Below are positions 1 through 8,799 of a stretch of DNA of 64,000 bases, one piece after another. The stretch is from assembly GCF_003346515.1 (NCBI RefSeq), contig NZ_QQNA01000103.1:225-64224 (forward strand). Direction: 5' to 3'. Each line of letters starts with the position of its first letter. Positions within the stretch are counted from its first letter, which is position 1. Position numbers and translations under genes: made by a program. The notes beneath the pieces were generated by a model. It worked only from the letters and a program-made list of their open reading frames with translations, had not been told where the DNA came from and did no database searches. The stretch is from Streptomyces corynorhini (GTDB taxonomy: Bacteria; Actinomycetota; Actinomycetes; Streptomycetales; Streptomycetaceae).

Positions 1-534
1 CTGCCCCTCGCCCTCGCCGCCCGCCGCTGGCGGTGGGCCGCGGGGCCCGTGCTCGGCGCCACCACCGTGCTCTACACCGTCCCCTCCCTGGCGATGTTCT
101 CCCTGCTCCTTCCGGTGTACGGACTCTCCGCCTCGCTGGTCGTCGCCGGACTCGTCCTGTATTCGCTCACCCTGCTCGTCCGCAACATCCTCGCGGGCCT
201 GCGGGCCGTACCCGAGGAGACCCGGCAGGCCGCGCGCGGCCTGGGCTACGGCCCGCTGCGGCTGCTCCTCGCCGTCGAACTGCCGCTCGCGCTGCCCGCC
301 GCCGTCGCGGGCCTGCGGATCGCGACCGTCTCCGCCGTCTCCCTCGTCACCGTCGGCGCGATCGTCGGGCACGGCGGACTCGGCAACCTCATCTACGCCG
401 GGATGAACACCTACTTCAAGGCCCAGGTCCTCACCGCCTCCGCCCTGTGCGTCCTGATCGCCGTCGCCGCCGATCTGCTGCTGCTCGCCCTGCAACGGCT
501 CCTCACCCCCTGGACCCGCGGGGCGGGCCCGTGA
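1..534 (+). CDS. ABC transporter permease, betaine/choline type (5' end outside window)
   Basis: Integral membrane permease of an osmoprotectant or quaternary-amine importer. The frame is open from base 1, so the N-terminus is missing; about 177 residues are visible. It shows several hydrophobic helices and the EAA-type cytoplasmic loop (ARGLGYGPLRLLLAVELPLA) that contacts the ATPase, followed by the GHGGLGNLIYAGM stretch typical of OpuCB/ProW proteins. It overlaps the next permease gene by four bases (GTGA), which argues for coupled translation. Family is clear; the exact substrate is inferred only from the family. Confidence 0.88.
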   Translation: MPLALAARRWRWAAGPVLGATTVLYTVPSLAMFSLLLPVYGLSASLVVAGLVLYSLTLLVRNILAGLRAVPEETRQAARGLGYGPLRLLLAVELPLALPAAVAGLRIATVSAVSLVTVGAIVGHGGLGNLIYAGMNTYFKAQVLTASALCVLIAVAADLLLLALQRLLTPWTRGAGP

Positions 535-1202
535 ACACGCTCACCGCCGCCTGGTCCTGGCTCACCAGCGCCGCCCACTGGACGGGGCCCGACGGCATCG
601 CGAACCGGCTCGGCGAACACCTCTTCCTCACCGTCGTCTGCCTCGCCCTCGGCTGCGCGCTCGCCCTGCCCGTCGCCCTCGTCCTCGGCCATCTCGGCAA
701 GGGCGGCGCACTCGCCGTCAACGTCTCCAACGCGGGCCGGGCCGTCCCCACCTTCGCCGTCCTCGTGCTGCTGCTCCTCACCCCGGTCGGCGGACACGGC
801 CAGTGGCCGACGGTCATCGCGCTCGTCCTGTTCTCCCTCCCGCCGCTGCTCACCAACGCCTATGCCGGCATGCGCGGCGTCGACCGGGACGTCGTGCGGG
901 CGGCGCGCGGCATGGGGATGACCGGCGGTCAGCTGCTGTGGCGCGTCGAGGTACCGCTGGCCCTGCCGCTGATCCTGACCGGGGTACGGATCGCCGCCGT
1001 CCAACTGGTGGCGACCGCGACGCTCGCCGCGCTCGTCGGCGGCGGCGGACTCGGCCGGATCATCACCGCCGGATTCCATCTCGCCGACACCGCCCAGGTG
1101 ATCGCGGGGGCGGTCCTGGTCGCCGTGTTCGCGCTGCTGGTGGAGGCGGTGTTCGCGCTGGTGGGGTGGGTCGCGCCGGGCCGGGTACGGGGCCGCGCCT
1201 GA
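531..1202 (+). CDS. ABC transporter permease, betaine/choline type
   Basis: Second membrane subunit (223 aa) of the same importer. The GTG at 531 overlaps the preceding stop codon. A longer upstream extension is open but would only be the shadow of the first permease. The protein has about five to six hydrophobic segments and the EAA loop ARGMGMTGGQLLWRVEVPLA, and closes with a GGGGLGRIITAGF segment parallel to the first permease, so the two are paralogous half-pores. Its stop overlaps the ATG of the binding-protein gene. Known OpuC-type systems use two such permeases, a lipoprotein and one ATPase. Confidence 0.9.
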   Translation: MNTLTAAWSWLTSAAHWTGPDGIANRLGEHLFLTVVCLALGCALALPVALVLGHLGKGGALAVNVSNAGRAVPTFAVLVLLLLTPVGGHGQWPTVIALVLFSLPPLLTNAYAGMRGVDRDVVRAARGMGMTGGQLLWRVEVPLALPLILTGVRIAAVQLVATATLAALVGGGGLGRIITAGFHLADTAQVIAGAVLVAVFALLVEAVFALVGWVAPGRVRGRA

Positions 1203-2200
1203 TGAGACCACCGCCCCCCACCCGGGCCCGTCCCCGCACGGCCGCCGGGCCGCGCACCGCCCTCGTCCCGGTCGCGGCGCTGCTGCTGAGCGCGGGCTGC
1301 GCCACCGGGCCGTCCCTGGAGAACCGGGGCGAGGTCACCGCGCCACCGGGCGACAGCCGACAGCTGACCATCGGCTCCGCCGGTTTCACCGAGAGCGATC
1401 TGCTCGCCAGGATGTACGCGCTCCTGCTGGACAGGGCCGGATACCGGACCACGGTCCTCTCGGTGACCAACCGCGAGATCTACGAGCCCGCGCTGGAGAG
1501 CGGCCAGATCGACGTCGTGCCCGAGTACGCGGCGACCTTCGCCGACTGGCTCGCGGCCAGGACCCGCGGCCCCGGCGCCGCCCCGGCGGGCTCACCCGAT
1601 CTGCGGGCCACCATGGCGGCGCTGCGCCCGCTGGCCGCCGCGCGCGGACTGGCCGTCCTCGACCCCGGCCGCGCCGTCGACCGCAACGCCTTCGCCGTGG
1701 CCGCCTCCTACGCCCGCGAGCACCGGCTCAGGACCCTGAGCGACCTCGGCGCCTCCGGATTGCCGGTGCGGCTGGCGGCGGGCGACGAATGCGTCAAGCG
1801 CCCGTACTGCGCGCCGGGGCTGCGCCGGACCTACGGCATCGACATCACCGGCATCGACCCCAAGGGCGTCGGCACCACCCCGGCCAAACAGGCCGTGCGC
1901 GGTGGTCAGGACCAGATGGTCCTGACCACCACCACCGACGCCACACTCGACCGGTTCGGTCTGGTGCTCCTCGCCGACGACAAGCACCTCCAGAACGCGG
2001 ACCACATCGTCCCCGTCGTCAACCGCGCACGGGCCGGCGGCGCGGGGATCGTCCGCGCGCTGGACCGGCTGAACACCGTGCTGACCACCGGGGATCTCGC
2101 CTCGCTGAACCAGCGGGTCGACAGCTGGCGCCGGCTGCCCGACGACGTCGCCCGGACATATCTGGAGGAGAAGGGGCTGATCCCGGCCGACCGGTCCTGA
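1202..2200 (+). CDS. Glycine betaine/choline ABC transporter substrate-binding lipoprotein (OpuAC/ProX-like)
   Basis: Extracellular ligand-binding subunit, 332 aa. The ATG at 1202 overlaps the previous stop. The N-terminus has a basic region, a hydrophobic core and a lipobox (LLLSAGC), so it should be lipidated and anchored outside the membrane. The body starts with the family hallmark ITIGSAGFTESDLLA-like segment and contains NREIYEPALESGQIDVVPEY, typical of OpuAC domains. A longer in-frame start is a shadow of the permease. Three rightward genes form the operon; the ATPase lies on the opposite strand at 3397-4578. The stop codon sits inside the 15-bp tandem repeat that follows. Confidence 0.9.
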   Translation: MRPPPPTRARPRTAAGPRTALVPVAALLLSAGCATGPSLENRGEVTAPPGDSRQLTIGSAGFTESDLLARMYALLLDRAGYRTTVLSVTNREIYEPALESGQIDVVPEYAATFADWLAARTRGPGAAPAGSPDLRATMAALRPLAAARGLAVLDPGRAVDRNAFAVAASYAREHRLRTLSDLGASGLPVRLAAGDECVKRPYCAPGLRRTYGIDITGIDPKGVGTTPAKQAVRGGQDQMVLTTTTDATLDRFGLVLLADDKHLQNADHIVPVVNRARAGGAGIVRALDRLNTVLTTGDLASLNQRVDSWRRLPDDVARTYLEEKGLIPADRS

Positions 2201-2277
2201 ACGGGCCGGTCCTGAACGGGCCGGTCCTGAACGGGCCGCTCCTGGACGGGCCGCTCCTGGACGGGCCGCTCCCTGAA
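2191..2277. repeat. 15-bp tandem repeat, about 5.5 units
   Basis: Units read CCGGTCCTGAACGGG at 2191-2205, 2206-2220 and 2221-2235, then CCGCTCCTGGACGGG at 2236-2250 and 2251-2265, then a decayed partial unit. The array starts in the last codons of the binding-protein gene, and each of the first three units carries a TGA in that frame. It fills the gap between two convergent genes. No strong hairpin is visible in a unit, so a terminator role is uncertain; replication slippage is the simplest origin. Confidence 0.9.
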
Positions 2278-2300
2278 CCGGGCCGGGGACCATGGCTCTG

Positions 2301-3272
2301 TCAGGGCGTCAGCCGGGCCGGGAACCAGGCCAGCTGGGCGGCCTCCTGGTACCGCTCGCCGCCCTCGTGGTCGTTGAAGTGGTACACCTCGATGGACTTG
2401 TCCTGGTGCGCGTAGGAGTTGAAGGCCGCGAAGACCGTCGACGGCGGGCAGGTCATGTCCTCCAGCGCCACGGAGAACAGCGCGGGCGCCCGCCCGCGCG
2501 CCGCGAAGTGCACCCCGTCGAAGTAGCTGAGGGTGCGCCAGGTCTGTTCCGTGCGGTTGCGGTACGTCTTCAGATAGTTGCCCACCTCGCGGTACGGAGT
2601 GCGGTCGGTGAACGTCGTGGCGCGCGGGAAGTCGCAGAGGAAGGGCACATCGGCGGCGACCGCCGACAGATCCGGCACCAGCCCGGCCACCGCGATGCTG
2701 ATACCACCGCCCTGGCTCGCCCCGCGTACCGCCGTGCGCTCCGCGTCGACCAGCGGATGGGAACGGGCCGCCTCGACGGCGCGCACCGCGTCGGTGAACA
2801 GCCGCCGGTAGTAGTAGGTCTCGGGGTCCTCGACGCCCCGGGTCATGAAGCCGGGGAAGGAGGGCGCGCTGCCCACCGGGTCGGGGGTGTCGCCGCCGTT
2901 CCACCCGGCGCCCTGGCCCCGGGTGTCCATCACGAAGTGCGCGTACCCGGCTGAGCCCCAGAGCAGATGCGCGTGCGGCAGCCCGCGCCCGCCGCCGTAC
3001 CCGAGGTACTCCACGATCACCGGCAGCGGCTCCCGCGTGTGCGCGGGCAGCACCAGCCAGCCCTTGACGGGGTGCCCGCCGAAACCGGCGAAGGTCACGT
3101 CGAGGACGTCCAGCCCCGTCAGCCCGGTGGAGACGGGCTCGAACCGGGCGTCGAGGTCGTGACCGCGCGCCTCTTCGAGGGTCTTGGCCCAGAACTGGTC
3201 GAAGTCGTCCGGCTCCACGGACGCGCTGCGGTAGGCGCGAAGCTTGTCGAGGGGCATATCGAACAGGGACAT
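2301..3272 (-). CDS. Acetylxylan esterase / cephalosporin-C deacetylase family (CE7) hydrolase
   Basis: Cytoplasmic alpha/beta-hydrolase of 323 aa, the usual CE7 length. Visible CE7 motifs in order are RGQG near residue 118, the nucleophile elbow GASQGGG near 185, an Asp in the ALEDMTCPP segment and the catalytic His in FNDHEGG near 305. The family removes acetyl groups from acetylated sugars or xylo-oligosaccharides; some members deacetylate cephalosporin C. No signal peptide is seen. The gene lies between the two halves of the betaine importer, in the same direction as the ATPase gene, with 124 bp between them. A role linked to transport is not evident. Confidence 0.9.
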   Translation of the reverse strand: MSLFDMPLDKLRAYRSASVEPDDFDQFWAKTLEEARGHDLDARFEPVSTGLTGLDVLDVTFAGFGGHPVKGWLVLPAHTREPLPVIVEYLGYGGGRGLPHAHLLWGSAGYAHFVMDTRGQGAGWNGGDTPDPVGSAPSFPGFMTRGVEDPETYYYRRLFTDAVRAVEAARSHPLVDAERTAVRGASQGGGISIAVAGLVPDLSAVAADVPFLCDFPRATTFTDRTPYREVGNYLKTYRNRTEQTWRTLSYFDGVHFAARGRAPALFSVALEDMTCPPSTVFAAFNSYAHQDKSIEVYHFNDHEGGERYQEAAQLAWFPARLTP

Positions 3273-3396
3273 GAGGACCGCCTTTTCGAGAACCGGCCGG
3301 AGCGCGTCAGGACGCCCGGACGGTCACACCGTACGGCCGCGGGCAGCCCGGCAGAAGACCACGGCACCGCCGGACACGGCCGCGCGTCCGGCCCGC

Positions 3397-4578
3397 CTAC
3401 GCGTCCGACACCGAATCGAAGTCGACCTCCGCGCGCCCCACGCCCTGCGCGTCCGCGTCGACCGAGCGGCGCAGCGCCTCGTGCAGCTTGGCCGGGGTCA
3501 GCACCCCCGCGAACCGGCTCCCGTCCAGCACCGCCACCCACCCCGCGTCGTGCTGGAGCATCTCGCTGAACGCCTGCTTCAACGGCGAGCCGAGCGGCAC
3601 CCACGCCTCCATCCGGCGGGCCAGATCGCCCACCCGGGGCAGCGCGGCGCCCAGGGCCGACGGCGCCGCGTCGAGCGCCAGGGCCGAGACCCAGCCGTGG
3701 AGTTCGCCGTCGCCGTTCAGCACCACCGCCCAGCGGGCGCCCTCCGCCCGCATCCGGCGCGCCGCGTCCCCGGCCGGCTCCTCGGTCCTGGCGACCGGCG
3801 GCTCCTCCAGGTCGGCCCGCTCGACAGCGGTGACCGACAGCCGCTTCAAACCCCGGTCCGCGCCGACGAAGCGGGCCACGTACGCGGTGGCGGGGGTGCC
3901 GAGGACGGCGGCCGGGCTGTCGTACTGCTCGATGCGCCCCTGCCCGTACACGGCGATACGGTCTCCCATCCGTACCGCCTCCTCGATGTCGTGCGTCACC
4001 AGCAGCACCGTCTTGCGCACCGTCGCCTGGAGCGTCAGGAACTCGCTCTGGAGCCGCTCGCGCGCCACCGGGTCCACCGCGCCGAACGGCTCGTCCATCA
4101 GCAGCACCGGCGGATCGGCGGCCAGGGCGCGCGCCACCCCCACCCGCTGGCGCTGCCCGCCCGACAGCTGCGCCGGATAGCGCGGGCCGTACGTCGCCGG
4201 GTCGAGCCCCACCAGATCGAGCAGCTCCGCCGCCCGCGCCCGCGCCTTCGACCGCTTCCAGCCGACCAGGGCGGGCACGGTCGCCGTGTTGTCCAGGACC
4301 GTCCGGTGCGGGAACAGCCCCACCTGCTGGATGACATAGCCGATCCGGCGGCGCAGCTGGACCGGATCGACCCCGGATATGTCGCGCCCGTCGACGAGGA
4401 CCCGGCCGGAGGTGGGCTCGATCAGCCGGTTCACCATCATCATGGTGGTCGTCTTGCCGCAGCCCGACGGCCCCACCAGCGTCACCAGCTCACCGGCGGC
4501 GACCTCGAAGGACAGCCCGTCCACAGCGGCCGTACCGTCCGGGTAGACCTTGCTCACCCGCTCGAACCGGATCATCAC
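3397..4578 (-). CDS. Betaine/proline-type ABC transporter ATP-binding protein with CBS domains
   Basis: Cytoplasmic ATPase of 393 aa that should power the importer at 1-2200. The ABC domain shows Walker A GPSGCGKTT (about 37-45), the Q-loop IQQVGLFPH, the signature LSGGQRQR, Walker B VLLMDEP and the switch His in VTHD. About 110 C-terminal residues form a CBS-like pair with a GWVAVLD segment, as in OpuCA/ProV, where such domains sense ionic strength or nucleotides. Start: GTG at 4578 with an ATG right after it at 4575; either could be used. The two permease genes and lipoprotein lie on the other strand, an unusual split of one transporter. Confidence 0.9.
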   Translation of the reverse strand: MMIRFERVSKVYPDGTAAVDGLSFEVAAGELVTLVGPSGCGKTTTMMMVNRLIEPTSGRVLVDGRDISGVDPVQLRRRIGYVIQQVGLFPHRTVLDNTATVPALVGWKRSKARARAAELLDLVGLDPATYGPRYPAQLSGGQRQRVGVARALAADPPVLLMDEPFGAVDPVARERLQSEFLTLQATVRKTVLLVTHDIEEAVRMGDRIAVYGQGRIEQYDSPAAVLGTPATAYVARFVGADRGLKRLSVTAVERADLEEPPVARTEEPAGDAARRMRAEGARWAVVLNGDGELHGWVSALALDAAPSALGAALPRVGDLARRMEAWVPLGSPLKQAFSEMLQHDAGWVAVLDGSRFAGVLTPAKLHEALRRSVDADAQGVGRAEVDFDSVSDA

Positions 4579-4729
4579 CTCACGCTAGGAGCCGCCCGCC
4601 CCGCGCGCACGCGGGCGGGACCGTCCGGGATCGCCGGGCCACTGAACGCGACCGGCGCGCCGTGCGTATCGCCCCCGGGACACGGGGCGGGCTCGGGCGG
4701 GCCCTGTCCGGTGTGCTGAACTGTCCGGC

Positions 4730-6070
4730 ATGGGCCGCCCCCGCCCGGGGGCCTTCGAGAACGGGACCCCTTTGACCAGCTACCGCCATCCCGGCGTCGT
4801 CCTCACCGACCACAGCTTCACGGTCCCCCTCGATCACGGAGATCCGGCGGGGGAGCGGATCGAGCTGTACGCACGGGAGGCCGTCGCGAGCGCCCGGGTG
4901 GGCGAGAACCTGCCGTGGCTGATCTATCTGGAGGGCGGCCCCGGCTTCGGGGCACGCCGCTTCATCGGCCGGCAGGCGTGGCTGGGCCGGGCCCTCCAGG
5001 AGTTCCGGGTGCTCTTCCTCGATCAGCGGGGCACCGGGCTCTCCACCCCGGCCAACCGGCAGACCCTGCCGCTGCGCGGCGGCCCCCGGGAGCAGGCCGA
5101 CCACCTCGCGCACCTGCGCGCCGACGCCATCGTGCGCGACTGCGAGACCATCCGGCCGCTGCTCACCGGCGGCGCGCCCTGGACCGTGCTGGGCCAGAGC
5201 TTCGGCGGCTTCTGCGCCACCCACTACCTGTCCGCCGCCCCCGAGGGGCTGGCCACCGTACTGATCACCGGCGGGCTGCCCTCGCTGGACGCCACACCCG
5301 ACGAGGTCTACCGCGCCGCGTATCCGCGGATCGCCCGCAAGGTCGAGGCGCACTACGCCCGCTACCCCCAGGACATCGCGCGGGCCCGGCGGATCGCGCA
5401 GTACGCGGCGGAGCACCGGCCGGTGCTGCCGGGCGGATACATCCTGACCCCCGAGGCGTTCCAGTCGCTCGGCATCCTCCTCGGCGGCGGCGACGGCAGC
5501 CACCAGCTCAACCACCTGCTGGAGAACGCCTTCGTCCGCACGCCGAAGGGCCCGGTCCTCTCCGACGCCTTCCAGGAGAACGTGGCCTCCGTGCTCTCGT
5601 TCGCCGGACATCCGCTGTACGCGCTGCTCCACGAGGCGATCTACGCCCAGGAGGGCGGGCCGTCCGGCTGGGCCGCCGAGCGGGTGCGCGGCGAGTTCGC
5701 CCGGTTCGACGCGGACAAGACCCTGGCGGGCGAGGGGCCGCTGTACTTCACCGGCGAGTCCATCCACCCCTGGCACTTCGAGAGCGACCCCGCGCTGGTC
5801 CCGCTGCGCGAGACCGCGGAACTGCTCGCGGCCCGTACCGACTGGCCCGCCCTGTACGACCCGGCCCGGCTCGCCGCCAACGAGGTGCCGGTCGCCGCGG
5901 CCGTCTACCACGACGACATGTACGTGGACACGGAACACTCGCTGCGCACCGCTCGGGCGATCCGTGGGCTGCGCACCTGGGTGACCGACGAGTTCGAGCA
6001 CGACGGGGTACGGGCCGGCGGCCCGCGCGTCCTGGACCGGCTGCTGGCGCTCGCGCGCGGCGAGGGCTGA
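4730..6070 (+). CDS. Prolyl aminopeptidase-like alpha/beta hydrolase (peptidase family S33)
   Basis: Predicted cytoplasmic aminopeptidase that removes N-terminal residues, Pro in characterised members. It has the S33 oxyanion motif LEGGPGFG near residue 68, the DQRGTGLSTP motif near 102, and the nucleophile elbow GQSFGGFC near 157, all in the usual order. Length 446 aa fits the family (about 430). The ATG at 4730 has no clear ribosome site; a TTG near 4769 (LTSYRHPG) would match family N-termini slightly better. There are no obvious operon partners. Confidence 0.88.
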   Translation: MGRPRPGAFENGTPLTSYRHPGVVLTDHSFTVPLDHGDPAGERIELYAREAVASARVGENLPWLIYLEGGPGFGARRFIGRQAWLGRALQEFRVLFLDQRGTGLSTPANRQTLPLRGGPREQADHLAHLRADAIVRDCETIRPLLTGGAPWTVLGQSFGGFCATHYLSAAPEGLATVLITGGLPSLDATPDEVYRAAYPRIARKVEAHYARYPQDIARARRIAQYAAEHRPVLPGGYILTPEAFQSLGILLGGGDGSHQLNHLLENAFVRTPKGPVLSDAFQENVASVLSFAGHPLYALLHEAIYAQEGGPSGWAAERVRGEFARFDADKTLAGEGPLYFTGESIHPWHFESDPALVPLRETAELLAARTDWPALYDPARLAANEVPVAAAVYHDDMYVDTEHSLRTARAIRGLRTWVTDEFEHDGVRAGGPRVLDRLLALARGEG

Positions 6071-6212
6071 GGCCCCCGCTCCCGGCGGGCGCCGGACCCG
6101 CTCGCCGCGCGGATGCCGGGCCGCGGGGGCACAATGGAGCCGTGGGGGCTGGTGCTCCGCTGTGCGCCGAGGCACGCGTGAGCGCACCCATTCCGAGCGG
6201 GAGGTGGTGGAC

Positions 6213-6470
6213 ATGCTGCTGCCGAACAGGCATCTGGTCGCCGATCTGCTGGCCCGGTACCGCGCCTGGGAGCGGCTCGTGCTCGCCGATCCACTGGACG
6301 AGACGGTACGGGGCCGGTTCGAGGACGTCGCCTACACCCTGTGCGTACTGATGGGGCAGCGCACCGCTCGCGAGGCGATCTGGCAGGCGGAGGCGTATCT
6401 GCGCCGGATCAGACCGGTGCCGATCTTCCCTGACGCCCCCAGGAGCGTGACGCCGGCCGGCCGCGACTGA
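6213..6470 (+). CDS. DUF5133 domain protein
   Basis: Small protein of 85 aa. I place the start at ATG 6213 because GAGGTGG lies at 6201-6207 with good spacing, and because the family begins with MLLPNRHLVADLLARY-like sequence. The frame is open further upstream to 6162. It contains the conserved VAYTLCVLMGQRTAREAI stretch of this Streptomyces-specific family. Function is unknown; no membrane segment or signal is seen. It stands alone downstream of the S33 hydrolase. Confidence 0.8.
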   Translation: MLLPNRHLVADLLARYRAWERLVLADPLDETVRGRFEDVAYTLCVLMGQRTAREAIWQAEAYLRRIRPVPIFPDAPRSVTPAGRD

Positions 6471-6595
6471 CCGGTCCGCACCGCACGGAGCCCGCGCGAC
6501 CCGCGCGGGCTCCGCTGTTTCCGGGGCGGCCGGTTCCGGGGCGGCTGTTTTCACGGCGGCTGTTTCCGGGGCGGCGAAGCGGTATCCCGAGAGGC

Positions 6596-6612
6596 AAGCG
6601 ACCGCTTAGTAT
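6596..6612 (+). promoter_or_regulatory. Candidate TetR-type operator overlapping a -10 box
   Basis: AAGCG-AC-CGCTT is a near-perfect palindrome at 6596-6607, abutting a possible -10 hexamer TAGTAT at 6607-6612. A more distant arm, AAGCGGT at 6577-6583, also pairs with ACCGCTT. The site sits about 40 bp before the oxidoreductase start. Short palindromes of this kind are common operators of TetR regulators that control acyl-CoA dehydrogenase operons. The regulator is not in this neighbourhood. Confidence 0.4.
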
Positions 6613-6646
6613 GCGCGGTACTGTCCCTCGTGTGTGGAGGCCCCCA

Positions 6647-7615
6647 ATGCAGGCATGGCGAGTGCACCGGAACGGCGAGCCGGGCGAGGTGATGCGGCTG
6701 GAGGAGGTGGAGCGGCCGGTCCCCGCCGAAGGACAGGTGCGGCTGCTGGTCAGGGCGGCGAACATCAACTTCCCGGACGCGCTGCTGTGCCGGGGCCAAT
6801 ATCAGGTCAGGCCGCCGCTGCCGTTCACCCCCGGCGTCGAGATCTGCGGCGAGACCGAGGACGGCAGGCGCGTCATCGCCACCCCCGCGCTGCCGTACGG
6901 CGGACTCGCCGACCACACCGTCGCCGACGCGGCGGGGCTGCTGCCCGCACCGGACGCGCTCGACGACGCCGAGGCCGCCGCCCTGCACGTCGGCTACCAG
7001 ACCGGCTGGTTCGGGCTGCACCGCAGGGCACGCCTCCAGCCGGGCGAGACCCTGCTCGTCCACGCGGCGGCCGGCGGCGTCGGCAGCGCGGCCGTCCAGC
7101 TCGGGAAGGCCGCGGGAGCCACCGTCATCGGCGTCACCGGCGGCCCGGACAAGGCCGCGGTCGCCCGCGAACTGGGCTGCGACCTGGTCATCGACCGGCA
7201 CGGCGACGACCTCGTCGCGGCCGTCAAGGAGGCCACCGGCGGCCGGGGCGCGGACGTCGTCTACGACCCGGTGGGCGGCGACGCCTACGCCAAGTCCGTG
7301 AAGTGCGTCGCCTTCGAGGGCCGGGTGGTGGTCGTGGGCTTCGCCAGCGGCGTCGTCCCCACCCCGGCCCTCAACCACGCGCTGGTGAAGAACTACACCA
7401 TCATGGGCCTGCACTGGGGCCTGTACGTCGCCAAGGACCCGGCCTCGGTGGCCCGTTGTCACCAGGAGCTGACCGCACTCGCGGACCGGGGCGCCATCAG
7501 GCCGCTCATCGGGGAGCGGGTGGAGATGAAGGACGCGGCCGACGCCGTGCAGCGCGTCGCCGACGGCGCCACCACCGGCCGGTCCGTCGTCCTCCCGCAG
7601 GGGGTTCTGCGATGA
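6647..7615 (+). CDS. Zinc-free NADPH:quinone oxidoreductase (MDR family)
   Basis: 322-aa soluble enoyl/quinone reductase. ATG 6647 is chosen because GTGGAGG lies six bases upstream and the product then starts MQAWRVHRNG, as in the family; an ATG at 6611 is in frame but lacks a site. It shows the QOR pattern ANINFPDALLCRGQYQ and the NADPH loop HAAAGGVGSAAVQLGKA near residue 140. No catalytic zinc ligands are present. It is the first gene of a three-gene operon with two acyl-CoA dehydrogenases (ATGA overlap downstream), a common fatty-acid or steroid side-chain catabolism arrangement. The substrate is unknown. Confidence 0.9.
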   Translation: MQAWRVHRNGEPGEVMRLEEVERPVPAEGQVRLLVRAANINFPDALLCRGQYQVRPPLPFTPGVEICGETEDGRRVIATPALPYGGLADHTVADAAGLLPAPDALDDAEAAALHVGYQTGWFGLHRRARLQPGETLLVHAAAGGVGSAAVQLGKAAGATVIGVTGGPDKAAVARELGCDLVIDRHGDDLVAAVKEATGGRGADVVYDPVGGDAYAKSVKCVAFEGRVVVVGFASGVVPTPALNHALVKNYTIMGLHWGLYVAKDPASVARCHQELTALADRGAIRPLIGERVEMKDAADAVQRVADGATTGRSVVLPQGVLR

Positions 7616-8799
7616 CCGACGCCACCGAACTGCGCACCCGCGTGGCCGGGTTGCTCGCCGCCCACCCGCCGTCCAGCACCGCGGAGGAGGACTTCCTGCG
7701 GGCCCGTTTCGACGCCGGACTGGCCTGGGTGCACTACCCGCCAGGACTCGGCGGACTCGACGCGCCGCGCGCGCTCCAGAGCGTCGTGGACGCCGACCTG
7801 GCGGCCGCGGGCGCCCCCGACAACGATCCCCGCCGCATCGGGATCGGCCTCGGCATGGCCGCGCCGACCATCCTGCGCTACGGCACCCGGGAACAGAGGG
7901 AGCGCTTCCTGCGGCCCCTGTGGGTCGGCGAGGAGGTGTGGTGCCAGCTGTTCAGCGAGCCGGGCGCGGGCTCCGACCTCGCGGCGCTGGCGACCCGCGC
8001 CGTACGGGAGGAGTCCTCGGGCGACTGGATCGTCGACGGCCAGAAGGTGTGGACCTCCGGCGCGCATCTCGCCCGCTGGGCCATCCTCATCGCCCGCACC
8101 GACCCCGCTCTGCCCAAGCACCGGGGCATCACCTACTTCCTGTGCGACATGACCGACCCCGGTGTCGAGGTGCGGCCGCTGCGCCAGCTCACCGGCGAGG
8201 CCGAGTTCAACGAGGTGTTCCTGACCGGGGTGCGCATCCCCGACGCACACCGCCTCGGCGGTGTCGGCGAGGGCTGGCAGGTCGCCCGTACGACCCTGAT
8301 GAACGAGCGCGTCTCCATCGGCGGGGCCCGGCTCCCGCGCGAGGGCGGCATGATCGGCGCGGTCGCCCGCGTCTGGCGCGAGCGGCCGGAACTGCGCACC
8401 CACGCACTGCGCCAGCGCCTGCTCACCCTGTGGGTGGAGGCCGAGGTGGCACGGCTCACCGCCGAGCGGGTGGGCCAGCAGCTCGCCGCCGGACAGCCGG
8501 GCCCCGAAGGCAGCGGCCTGAAGCTCTCCTTCGCCCGGCTCAATCAGGAGATCAGCGGCCTGGAAGTGGAACTCCTCGCTGACGAGGGCCTGTTGTACTC
8601 CGACTGGACCATGCGCCGCCCCGAGCGTGTGGACATCACCGGCCGCGACGCCGGTTACCGCTATCTGCGCGCGAAGGGTAACTCGATCGAGGGCGGTACC
8701 AGCGAGGTACTGCTGAACATCGTCGCCGAACGCGTCCTCGGCCTGCCCCCGGAGCCGCGTGACGACAAGGACGTCGCCTGGAAGGACCTGGCCCGATGA
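7612..8799 (+). CDS. Acyl-CoA dehydrogenase, large FAD-binding partner
   Basis: 395-aa FAD enzyme that oxidises acyl-CoA thioesters to enoyl-CoA. ATG 7612 overlaps the previous stop. Motifs: CQLFSEPGAGSDLA near 115 (flavin and acyl binding), the VWTSGAHLARW segment, and the C-terminal GNSIEGGTSEVLLNIVAERV FAD motif. It overlaps the next acyl-CoA dehydrogenase gene by four bases. Adjacent, divergent pairs of this kind in actinobacteria (for example mycobacterial ChsE4-ChsE5) form alpha2beta2 heterotetramers in which one subunit contributes more of the flavin site; I infer the same here. Confidence 0.9.
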   Translation: MTDATELRTRVAGLLAAHPPSSTAEEDFLRARFDAGLAWVHYPPGLGGLDAPRALQSVVDADLAAAGAPDNDPRRIGIGLGMAAPTILRYGTREQRERFLRPLWVGEEVWCQLFSEPGAGSDLAALATRAVREESSGDWIVDGQKVWTSGAHLARWAILIARTDPALPKHRGITYFLCDMTDPGVEVRPLRQLTGEAEFNEVFLTGVRIPDAHRLGGVGEGWQVARTTLMNERVSIGGARLPREGGMIGAVARVWRERPELRTHALRQRLLTLWVEAEVARLTAERVGQQLAAGQPGPEGSGLKLSFARLNQEISGLEVELLADEGLLYSDWTMRRPERVDITGRDAGYRYLRAKGNSIEGGTSEVLLNIVAERVLGLPPEPRDDKDVAWKDLAR

